The notes beneath the pieces are model-generated. The model ran no database searches and was not told the origin of the DNA. It worked only from the letters and a program-made list of their open reading frames with translations. From the NCBI GenBank assembly GCA_900552145.1, contig URYW01000101.1:1-5980 (forward strand): DNA of 5,980 bases, given 5' to 3'. Source of the DNA: an uncultured Collinsella sp. GTDB taxonomy: Bacteria > Actinomycetota > Coriobacteriia > Coriobacteriales > Coriobacteriaceae. This document shows, piece after piece, positions 1 to 4,951 of this stretch. The translations under genes and the position numbers were made by a program. Position 1 is the first letter of the stretch. Every line of letters begins with the position of its first letter.

Positions 1-680
1 AAGAGCTGCTGTCGCTGGTCGTAGATGGCGATGAACAGATCAAAAAGGCGCGTGAGGCACTCGGGAGCGCCGAGCGCGAGCTGTTCGCTGCTGCCAGGGC
101 ACTTAAGCGCGCTCGCAATACGGCGGCCCCGCGCTTCTGCCACGAGGTCGGCCGCCAGATGGCTCGCTTGGAGATGGGCGGTGCCGAGCTCGTCTGGGAG
201 TCGCGCGATCTTCCCCGTGCTGAGTGGACGCCCGTTGGTCCTTCGAGCTACGAGCTGCTATACCGCAGCGGTGCCGGCTTGACGCCACGTCCCCTGCGCC
301 GCATTGCGTCGGGCGGCGAGCTCAGCCGCGTCATGCTGGCAAGCAAGGTCGTCCTCGGTAACGCGGACGGTGTTGATACGCTGGTGTTTGACGAGGTCGA
401 TGCTGGTGTCGGTGGCTCCACGGCGCGTGCGCTCGCGGGCGTGCTGGCAGATCTCGCCGCTACGCATCAGGTGATTGTCGTAACCCACTTGGCGCAGGTC
501 GCCGTCATGGCTGACAAGCATTATGTCGTCAGCAAGGAACCGGGCGATGTTCCCCAGACGCATTTGGACGAGGTAACCGGCGAAACGCGTACCGCCGAGC
601 TCGCCCGCATGTTGAGCGGCGATCAGTCCGAGGCAAGCCTGGAGCACGCCAAGCAGATGCTTGCGGAGGCGCGTGCCTAG
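1..680 (+). CDS. recN: DNA repair protein RecN, C-terminal part (5' end outside window)
   Basis: This is the last 225 residues of RecN, an SMC-like ATPase that acts in the cytoplasm on double-strand break repair. The reading frame is open from base 3, and the stop is TAG at 678-680. The C-terminal ATPase half is clear: an ABC signature SGGELS at fragment residues 103-108, a Walker B stretch LVFDEVDAGVGG with Asp130-Glu131, and a switch histidine in VVTHLAQVA at His162. The Walker A motif and most of the coiled coil lie upstream of the window; full-length family members are about 550-560 residues. The fragment opens with the end of the returning coiled coil (charged, Ala/Glu/Arg-rich, roughly residues 1-50). 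The DEVDAGVGG motif is typical of RecN rather than SMC or RecF, so the family call is firm. The gene converges on the regulator at 902-1759, with a shared terminator between them. It is housekeeping and probably unrelated to the PTS genes. Confidence 0.95.
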   Translation, partial: ELLSLVVDGDEQIKKAREALGSAERELFAAARALKRARNTAAPRFCHEVGRQMARLEMGGAELVWESRDLPRAEWTPVGPSSYELLYRSGAGLTPRPLRRIASGGELSRVMLASKVVLGNADGVDTLVFDEVDAGVGGSTARALAGVLADLAATHQVIVVTHLAQVAVMADKHYVVSKEPGDVPQTHLDEVTGETRTAELARMLSGDQSEASLEHAKQMLAEARA

Positions 681-711
681 GCCGAGCCGCCACACGCATG
701 TCCAACCCGGC

Positions 712-873
712 CGCCACGAAACGGGTCCATCTACTACGTTTGGTAGGGCATCGGCAACCACGCCAAGAATTGCAAAAAGAAAACCGCAGGTAGAACGCCT
801 GCGGTTTTCTCTATTTTGGGTGTATGGTTGGCGGTTGCGGTTAAAACGTAGTAGATGGGCGGGTTTCGTGGCG
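712..873. repeat. Large nested palindromic element between convergent genes
   Basis: Three concentric inverted repeats share one centre. The outer arms are 712-741 and 844-873, 30 bases each with 27 complementary positions; one mismatch would be a G-U pair in RNA. Their inner ends carry CCATCTACTACGTTT or a one-base variant. The middle arms are GCAACC-ac-GCCAA (754-766) against TTGGCGGTTGC (828-838), 11 pairs with a two-base bulge. The core is the terminator hairpin at 778-810. The spacers are of similar length on both sides, so the whole 162 bases can fold as one long hairpin or cruciform. A simple terminator needs only the core; the long conserved outer arms suggest a dispersed palindromic repeat (REP- or MITE-like) that has taken on the terminator role. 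It has no coding capacity. The structure is seen directly; mobility is inference. Confidence 0.7.
778..810. terminator. Bidirectional intrinsic terminator of recN and the RpiR-family gene
   Basis: A perfect 13-bp stem pairs 778-790 with 798-810 around a 7-base loop (TAGAACG). The stem core is ACCGCAGG/CCTGCGGT. On the minus strand it is followed by TTTTTGC, a good U-tract for the regulator transcript ending at 902. On the plus strand it is followed by a weaker T-rich run (CTATTTT) for recN. Its place between two converging genes fits a shared terminator. Confidence 0.88.
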
Positions 874-901
874 AGGGGCGTCTATCGGCTCCCCAATTTA
901 C

Positions 902-1759
902 CTACTCAACGACCTTATCCGGCTGGATGAGCTCCTCGTAGTAGCTGATATGCTCACGCGCGTCTTCAATCTCGGGCAGCAGGAAGTTGTAGATGACTTC
1001 GATGATCATCGTGGCGCTGATCTTGGAGAAGGCAAAGTCGCCCGTCGTCAGTAGCGCTTCGTGGTTGACGGTATTAAAAGTGTAGTCTGCCAGGCGCGCG
1101 AGTGGGGATTTGCTGTCGCTGCTGATGACGACTACGGTTGCGCCGCAGTCGCGAGCCGCTTTTGCCATGCGATTCAGTCGGCGCGATTTGCCGGAGTTTG
1201 AGATTAGCACGATGACGTCACCCGGGCGCAACGTGAGCGCAAAGCCGATTGATGTCTCGCTAATGGTACTCGTCATGCAGCGCAGGCCCAGCTGCGAAAA
1301 CTTAAATGTCGCGTCGAGCGCGACCGCGTTTGTATTGCCCACGGCGGCGAACTCAATAACGCCGGCATTCTTAAGCGCGTGTACAACTGCGGCCAACGTG
1401 TCGTGATCAATGCCGTCGATGGTCGCATTAAGCTCACTCACCTTGGCGGCGAGGATATTTTTAAGGCTCTGCTCCATGTTGTCGAGTGAGACCTCGTCGG
1501 TCAGGCCCTCGTTGCGCTGACTCTCTAAGTCGCGCGCCAACGAAAACTGAAAGCTGCGGAAGCTGCCAAAGCCCAGCTTGCGGCAGAAACGCGAAACGGT
1601 CGCCTCGGACGTGGCGGCAGCGCGCGAGAGCCGAGCGGCCGTGAGGCGTGGCGCCTCGGACTGGTGCTCCAATATATAGTCGACAATGCGCTGCTCGGAC
1701 TCGCTGTATCCCTGATGGGTACTAATGAGGGAAAGTGCGCTCTTGCTACTATCGGTCAT
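902..1759 (-). CDS. RpiR/MurR-family transcriptional regulator (HTH plus SIS domain)
   Basis: This is a cytoplasmic DNA-binding regulator of 285 residues, the usual size for the family. An N-terminal RpiR-type helix-turn-helix spans about residues 5-75, with the recognition region SEATVSRFCRKLGFGSFRSF at residues 51-70. A C-terminal SIS domain spans about residues 122-250, with the phosphosugar-binding loop SNSGKS at 187-192 and VVVISSDSKSPLARLADYTF after it. Such proteins bind sugar phosphates and repress or activate neighbouring sugar genes. An in-frame ATG exists at 1807, but I chose the ATG at 1759: it has AGGAG (1766-1770) six bases upstream, and the candidate -10 box lies immediately upstream of 1807, leaving that codon no leader. 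The gene is divergent from the PTS permease at 2032, so the permease is the obvious regulatory target (inference). The exact effector cannot be told from sequence. Confidence 0.92.
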   Translation of the reverse strand: MTDSSKSALSLISTHQGYSESEQRIVDYILEHQSEAPRLTAARLSRAAATSEATVSRFCRKLGFGSFRSFQFSLARDLESQRNEGLTDEVSLDNMEQSLKNILAAKVSELNATIDGIDHDTLAAVVHALKNAGVIEFAAVGNTNAVALDATFKFSQLGLRCMTSTISETSIGFALTLRPGDVIVLISNSGKSRRLNRMAKAARDCGATVVVISSDSKSPLARLADYTFNTVNHEALLTTGDFAFSKISATMIIEVIYNFLLPEIEDAREHISYYEELIQPDKVVE

Positions 1760-1765
1760 GGATGG

Positions 1766-1770
1766 CTCCT
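1766..1770 (-). promoter_or_regulatory. Ribosome binding site deciding the regulator start
   Basis: On the minus strand AGGAG is followed by six bases and then ATG (1759-1757). The alternative upstream ATG at 1807 shows no comparable site, so this one sets the start. Confidence 0.75.
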
Positions 1771-1807
1771 GGTTGGCATGAAAATCTAGCTTGATTTGCA
1801 ATGCCAT

Positions 1808-1813
1808 AGTATA
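1808..1813 (-). promoter_or_regulatory. Candidate -10 box for the RpiR-family gene
   Basis: TATACT on the minus strand matches TATAAT at five of six positions. A transcript starting about seven bases downstream would have a leader of about 40 bases before the ATG at 1759. I find no convincing -35 hexamer 16-18 bases upstream, which would fit a promoter that needs an activator, or a different start site. Confidence 0.45.
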
Positions 1814-1837
1814 CGGGCATTTTCAATTACAAGATAC

Positions 1838-1963
1838 ACCTTGCCGTTTCAAGTGTTGATGGTAAACTTTCACTTGCCGTTTACGGTTATGAAAGAACCT
1901 TTCACCGGAGAATTGCGCCTTGTCTCTTCTCACGCGGACGGTAGGTTGGTATCTTTCAAGTGT
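1838..1963. promoter_or_regulatory. Operator-like repeat cluster in the divergent control region
   Basis: Several related short elements are packed here. A perfect inverted repeat, TGAAAG-AAC-CTTTCA, lies at 1890-1904. CAAGTG (1850-1855) and CACTTG (1871-1876) form a second inverted pair 15 bases apart. CTTGCCGTTT occurs directly at 1840-1849 and 1873-1882, 33 bases apart (about three helical turns). TTTCAAGTGT occurs at 1847-1856 and again at 1954-1963. TTTCA half-sites therefore recur at 1847, 1868, 1900 and 1954. RpiR-family proteins bind inverted repeats as dimers or tetramers, so this is the likely target of the adjacent regulator (inference). The permease promoter must also lie here; TTGTCT (1920) with TAGGTT (1942), spacer 16, is only a weak candidate. 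Confidence 0.55.
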
Positions 1964-1969
1964 GGAAAA

Positions 1970-2010
1970 ACGCGCATCGAAGCGCGTGTAGGGGAGCGCC
2001 CGCGGGCGCT
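1970..2010 (+). promoter_or_regulatory. Two GC-rich leader hairpins just before the permease RBS
   Basis: The first hairpin is ACGCGC (1970-1975) paired with GCGCGT (1982-1987) around ATCGAA. The second is a perfect 16-base palindrome, AGCGCCCGCGGGCGCT, at 1995-2010, which ends nine bases before the Shine-Dalgarno sequence at 2020. Neither is followed by a U-tract, so they do not look like a terminator. They could stabilise the mRNA 5' end or modulate translation. The second could also bind a dimeric protein as DNA. Confidence 0.5.
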
Positions 2011-2019
2011 GTACTCAAG

Positions 2020-2026
2020 AAGGAGG
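2020..2026 (+). promoter_or_regulatory. Ribosome binding site deciding the permease start
   Basis: A full AAGGAGG lies five bases upstream of ATG 2032. This rules out the in-frame upstream GTG at 1960, whose extra 24 residues would be encoded by the hairpin region and do not belong to the IIB domain. Confidence 0.85.
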
Positions 2027-2031
2027 GACAC

Positions 2032-4035
2032 ATGGCTAAGTTTGACATCATCGCCGCGACCGGTTGCCCGACCGGCATTGCGCACACCTTCATGGCGAAG
2101 GAGGCGCTGGAGAAGGCTGCTGCCGAGCGAGGTCTGACCATTAAGGTCGAGACTCATGGCCAGGTCGGCGTCGAGAACGAGCTCACCAAGAGCGAGATCG
2201 CCGGTGCCAAGGCCGTCGTTGTCGCAGCCGATAAGGATGTCCAGGCTGAGCGTTTCGCCGGTAAGCCCATGGTTTCCGTTGGTGTTTCCAAGGCCCTGTC
2301 TGTCGAGGCTGCTGGTAAGCTGATCGACCGCGCGCTCGCCGCCAAGGGCGACGACACGGTTGCCGCTGCCGCCGATGTCGAGGACGAGGTCGAGGAGAAG
2401 GAGTCCATCGGTCACGTCATCTACAAGCACCTCATGAACGGCGTCAGCCACATGCTGGTCTTCGTCGTTGCCGGTGGTGTTCTGACCGCCATTTCGTTCC
2501 TGTGGGGCATCACGTCCTTTGATTCGACGGCTGCCGACTACAACAGCTTTGCCGCGATGCTCAAGATTATCGGCGGTATCGCCATGAACCTCATGGTTCC
2601 GGTGCTCTCCGCTTACATCGCCGAGTCCATCGGCAAGCGCCCGGCGCTCGTCCCCGGTTTCGTCGCCGGTATGATTGCCATCCAGGGCGTGCCTGGTAAC
2701 GCCGATACCGGCATGATCGACGCCGGTGGCGCAGGTGTGGGCTGTGGCTTCCTAGGCGGTATCGTCGGCGGCTTCCTCGCTGGCAATGTCATCCTGCTGC
2801 TCGAGAAGGCTTTCTCTAAAATTCCTGCGAGCCTTAATGGCCTGAAGGCAATCTTCCTGTATCCGCTGTGCTCTACCGCCATCGTCGGTCTGGTCATGCT
2901 CGGTATTTCCGGCCCCATGGCTGCCATTAACCAGGGCATGATGGATTTCCTGCAGAGCCTCGGTAACTCCGGTCCGGTGATCCTTGGCCTGGCCATCGGC
3001 TGCATGTGCGCCTTTGATATGGGCGGCCCGGTCAACAAGGCTGCTTACGCTACTGGCACCTTCCTGCTCGGTATTTTTTTTTATGATTGGGTGTGCACCG
3101 AGATCTACAACTTCGGCACCAACTTCATGGCTGCCGTCTCCGCCGCTTGCATCGTTCCGCCGCTGATCACCACCTTCGCCGTCGTTGTCGGCAAGAAGTA
3201 CTTCAGCCAGGAGGATCATGACGCCGGTATCGTCAACCTCATCCTTGGTTGCACCCACATCACCGAGGGCGCCATTCCGTTCATGACCAAGAACATCTGG
3301 CCCGTTATGCCCATCATGATGCTCGGTTCTTCCATCGCTTCCATCTTGACCATCTTCTTCAACGTTCACGATCCGGCGCCTCACGGCGGCTTCCTGGTCC
3401 TGCCCGTTGTCGAGAACGGTCCGCTGTGGGTCCTCGCGATCCTCATCGGCGCTGTGGTCGGTGGCATCCTGTTCGTGGCCTTCAAGAAGTACGACTTCGA
3501 GAAGAACCAGAAGCCCGCTCCTGCAACCAAGCCGGTTGAGGCCCCCAAGGCCGCTGCCGTCGAGGCCCCCAAGGCCGAGGCTGCTGACTTCGTGAAGGTC
3601 GAGAACGTCTTTGTCGCCGAGGACTTCGCTTCTCGTGACGAGGCTCTGAGCTTCGTTTCCAACCAGGCTGTCAAGGCCGGTATCGCCAGCGACGCCGACG
3701 CCGTGATGAACGCCTTCCTGGCCCGCGAGGCCGAGGGCACCACGGGCATGATGGAGGGCTTCGCCATCCCGCATGCCAAGTCCGACGCCATTACCGAGGC
3801 TGCCGTCATCGTCGTCAAGGACGAGTCCGGCGTGACCGGTTGGGATACCATGGACGGCGCTCCCGTCAACGTGGCCATCGCCCTGCTCATCCCGGGCGCT
3901 CAGGCTGGCACCACGCACCTCAAGATCCTGTCCAAGGTCGCCGAGGCGCTCATGGACGAGGACTTCCGTGCCACCGTCAAGGGTTCCACCGACGCCGCCA
4001 AGATCGCCAAGACGATCAACGCCCGCCTGGTCTAA
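2032..4035 (+). CDS. fruA: PTS fructose-family transporter, fused enzymes IIB-IIC-IIA
   Basis: This is a 667-residue inner-membrane permease that imports a sugar and phosphorylates it at the expense of PEP. The IIB domain (about residues 1-105) starts right at the N-terminus with the fructose-type signature ATGCPTGIAHT; Cys12 is the phosphorylated residue. An acidic linker (about 107-124) leads into the hydrophobic multi-spanning IIC domain (about 126-490), which contains DMGGPVNKAA (Asp329) and ITEGAIPF (Glu412), both characteristic of fructose-family IIC. An Ala/Pro/Lys-rich flexible linker (491-519) with repeated EAPKA units joins a IIA domain (520-667) with the phosphorylated His581 in FAIPHAKSDAI. 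All catalytic residues are present. The order B-C-A differs from the A-B-C and B'-B-C orders of well-known FruA proteins. The divergent RpiR-family gene probably controls it. No fruK is beside it, so fructose is likely but not proven. A T9 run at 3074-3082 lies within the IIC domain. Confidence 0.93.
   Translation: MAKFDIIAATGCPTGIAHTFMAKEALEKAAAERGLTIKVETHGQVGVENELTKSEIAGAKAVVVAADKDVQAERFAGKPMVSVGVSKALSVEAAGKLIDRALAAKGDDTVAAAADVEDEVEEKESIGHVIYKHLMNGVSHMLVFVVAGGVLTAISFLWGITSFDSTAADYNSFAAMLKIIGGIAMNLMVPVLSAYIAESIGKRPALVPGFVAGMIAIQGVPGNADTGMIDAGGAGVGCGFLGGIVGGFLAGNVILLLEKAFSKIPASLNGLKAIFLYPLCSTAIVGLVMLGISGPMAAINQGMMDFLQSLGNSGPVILGLAIGCMCAFDMGGPVNKAAYATGTFLLGIFFYDWVCTEIYNFGTNFMAAVSAACIVPPLITTFAVVVGKKYFSQEDHDAGIVNLILGCTHITEGAIPFMTKNIWPVMPIMMLGSSIASILTIFFNVHDPAPHGGFLVLPVVENGPLWVLAILIGAVVGGILFVAFKKYDFEKNQKPAPATKPVEAPKAAAVEAPKAEAADFVKVENVFVAEDFASRDEALSFVSNQAVKAGIASDADAVMNAFLAREAEGTTGMMEGFAIPHAKSDAITEAAVIVVKDESGVTGWDTMDGAPVNVAIALLIPGAQAGTTHLKILSKVAEALMDEDFRATVKGSTDAAKIAKTINARLV
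3074..3082 (+). other. T9 homopolymer inside the IIC coding region
   Basis: Nine consecutive T bases encode part of Ile-Phe-Phe-Tyr (codons ATT TTT TTT TAT). The surrounding gene almost always uses TTC, ATC and TAC for these residues, so the tract stands out. A gain or loss of one T in replication or transcription would truncate the permease in the membrane domain. The frame is intact in this copy. Confidence 0.85.
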
Positions 4036-4071
4036 TCCCGCAACACGCGAATACCATCGCCCCCTGTATAT

Positions 4072-4107
4072 AAGGCGGAGTCCCTCTCCAGGGCCTCCGC
4101 CTTTTTT
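4072..4107 (+). terminator. Intrinsic terminator of the PTS permease gene
   Basis: AAGGCGGAG (4072-4080) pairs perfectly with CTCCGCCTT (4095-4103). The enclosed bases add a short inner CCCT/AGGG stem. Six T residues follow at 4102-4107. It lies 37 bases after the stop codon, so the permease is probably transcribed separately from ptsH. Confidence 0.92.
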
Positions 4108-4119
4108 CTATCCCTCCCA

Positions 4120-4190
4120 TAAGTTGCGGTGAAATAGGGAATGTTTAAACGATTCAACCCCAAATTCAGTCCCTATTTCACCGCAACTTA
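4120..4190. repeat. Perfect 21-bp inverted repeat with 29-base loop
   Basis: The left arm (4120-4140) contains AGTTGCGGTGAAATAGGG, and the right arm (4170-4190) is its exact reverse complement over all 21 bases. The 29-base centre contains the palindrome GTTTAAAC (4143-4150). Neither side carries a U-tract, and the permease already has its own terminator just upstream. The element is AT-richer than its surroundings and looks like a dispersed palindromic repeat or a small non-autonomous mobile element. That identity is inference; only the structure is seen. Confidence 0.75.
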
Positions 4191-4294
4191 CAAAAGGGCA
4201 TAGAGGGGGCTGCCTATCGAGTCTTTGTCGCGAACAGATCATCAGCCTGAATTCCGTTTGCACGATATTGCTTTGGACCGACCGATTTTCCGCA

Positions 4295-4423
4295 GCTCGC
4301 CCGCCGGGCGGGGCGGTTAAGTTTGTCGCGAGTCCCGCACGCAAAGGAAAGCACTTTATGTGCTTTCCGTCTTGCGCAGGACTGTAGAGCAGCATACTTA
4401 ACCGCCCCGCCCGGCGGGCGAGC
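4295..4423. repeat. GC-rich 28-bp perfect inverted repeat enclosing a nested hairpin
   Basis: The outer arms 4295-4322 and 4396-4423 are perfectly complementary over 28 bases and contain CGCCCGCCGGGCGGGGCGG ending in TTAAGT. Inside lie further aligned stems: AGTCC (4331-4335) with GGACT (4379-4383), CGCAA (4340-4344) with TTGCG (4372-4376), and GGAAAGCAC (4346-4354) with GTGCTTTCC (4360-4368) closed by TTTAT. The whole 129 bases can fold into one long rod. There is no U-tract after it, so it is not a simple terminator. It may be a palindromic repeat element, an RNase III-type processing target, or a structured RNA. It lies upstream of the likely ptsH promoter. Confidence 0.75.
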
Positions 4424-4460
4424 GTGCAGCAACGACATCTGTCCAACAATTCGTCCGAAA

Positions 4461-4496
4461 CATAATGAAAAACCGTTTGATGTGAGTTAATATAAA
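4461..4496 (+). promoter_or_regulatory. Weak candidate promoter region for ptsH
   Basis: This AT-rich patch offers possible -10 boxes CATAAT (4461), TAATAT (4488) and TATAAA (4491). None has a good -35 hexamer 16-18 bases upstream. A promoter is expected here because the upstream gene ends in a strong terminator, but the exact one cannot be fixed by eye. Confidence 0.35.
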
Positions 4497-4506
4497 CAAC
4501 GTCGTG

Positions 4507-4560
4507 AATCTGACTCCTGCCACATGCATGACAGGGGTTAAACACAAAAAGGAGTCAATT
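4507..4560 (+). promoter_or_regulatory. ptsH leader with possible RBS-sequestering hairpin
   Basis: The ptsH Shine-Dalgarno region GGAGTCA (4551-4557) is exactly complementary to TGACTCC (4511-4517). The pairing extends with T4518-A4550 and, past one bulged C, AAT (4507-4509) with ATT (4558-4560). A competing hairpin pairs CTCCTG (4514-4519) with CAGGGG (4532-4537), including one G-U pair, and would free the ribosome site. The two folds exclude each other. The pairing is seen; regulation by it is inference. Confidence 0.5.
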
Positions 4561-4824
4561 ATGGTTTCTGAGAAGGCTACCCTCGTTAATCCTCAGGGTC
4601 TGCACATGCGTCCGGCTGGTCTGTTCGCCTCCACCATGGGCAAGTACGCCTGTGACGTGACGGTCGTCACCCCCGAGAAGGAGGTCAACGGCAAGTCCCC
4701 GATGGCCCTCATGGCTGCTGGTATCCCCTGCGGTACTGAGGTCGAGGTCAAGTGCGACGGCGCCGACGAGGCCGAGGCTCTGGCTGCTGCCATCGAGCTC
4801 ATCAAGAGCGGTCTTGGCGAGTAG
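4561..4824 (+). CDS. ptsH: Phosphocarrier protein HPr
   Basis: This is an 87-residue cytoplasmic phosphocarrier that takes phosphate from enzyme I and passes it to the IIA domains of sugar permeases, including the one at 2032-4035. The active-site motif GLHMRPAG places the phosphorylated histidine at residue 15 and the conserved arginine at 17, exactly as in characterised HPr proteins. NGKSPMAL places a serine at position 46, the regulatory site phosphorylated by HPr kinase in Firmicutes-type regulation; it is followed by Pro rather than the common Ile or Leu. The length is normal. The start at 4561 is set by AAGGAG (4549-4554) six bases upstream, not by the in-frame GTG at 4504. Enzyme I follows 127 bases later. 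Codon use (GTC, GGT, AAG, GAG) is that of a highly expressed gene. Confidence 0.97.
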   Translation: MVSEKATLVNPQGLHMRPAGLFASTMGKYACDVTVVTPEKEVNGKSPMALMAAGIPCGTEVEVKCDGADEAEALAAAIELIKSGLGE

Positions 4825-4866
4825 AACTCAAACGGGTCGCATGTTGAACAACTAAGTTCATATTTG

Positions 4867-4905
4867 GGGGCGCAGTGACCTGTTGTAAGGTAACTGCGCT
4901 CTTTT
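4867..4905 (+). terminator. Terminator-like hairpin between ptsH and ptsI
   Basis: GCGCAGT (4870-4876) pairs with ACTGCGC (4893-4899). The outer stem extends by G-U, G-C and G-U pairs to 4867-4902. After one internal G-A mismatch, ACCT (4878-4881) pairs with AGGT (4888-4891). A short run of four T bases (4902-4905) follows. This is a moderate intrinsic terminator that probably stops part of the ptsH transcripts, giving more HPr than enzyme I. A weak ptsI promoter (TTGTCA 4904, TTTATC 4927, spacer 17) may follow it. Confidence 0.7.
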
Positions 4906-4951
4906 GTCATGGATATGGCAAAACGCTTTATCACATGACACGGAGAGAGGA

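Larger units (their letters stand above)
4036..4560. other. Non-coding stretch between the permease and ptsH
   Basis: These 525 bases hold, in order, the permease terminator (4072-4107), a 21-bp perfect inverted repeat (4120-4190), about 100 bases with no recognisable gene, a 28-bp-arm GC-rich hairpin element (4295-4423), and the ptsH promoter and leader. A minus-strand open frame across 4108-4545 is rejected: its sequence is largely dictated by the palindromes, it resembles no family I know, and it runs through two terminator or leader structures. TTTGTCGCGA occurs twice (4224-4233, 4322-4331). Confidence 0.7.

Noticed and set aside
1760..1807. Longer start (ATG 1807) for the RpiR-family regulator
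   Set aside because: It abuts the candidate -10 box and lacks a ribosome site; ATG 1759 has AGGAG at good spacing.
1960..2031. Upstream GTG start giving the permease 24 extra residues
   Set aside because: The IIB domain begins at ATG 2032, which has a perfect AAGGAGG five bases upstream; the extra residues would come from the leader hairpins.
2752..3918. Long minus-strand open frame of 388 codons inside the permease gene
   Set aside because: It is an antisense shadow of a GC-rich gene with strong codon bias; its residue composition (Asp/Gly/His-rich, no domains) is typical of such artefacts. The same holds for the frame opposite ptsI at 4931-5809.
4108..4545. A 145-codon minus-strand open frame across the permease-ptsH intergenic region
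   Set aside because: Its sequence is largely set by the two palindromic elements, it resembles no known family, and it overlaps the ptsH promoter and leader.
4504..4560. GTG start extending HPr by 19 residues
   Set aside because: HPr families begin right at MVSEKATL-like sequence, His15 numbering fits ATG 4561, and that ATG has AAGGAG six bases upstream.
4916..4933. Quasi-palindrome TGGCAAAACGCTTTATCA before ptsI, considered as a catabolite-responsive element
   Set aside because: It is two bases too wide on each side for the cre consensus, and several half-site positions do not match. The AACCG-centred site near 4472 also fails the consensus.
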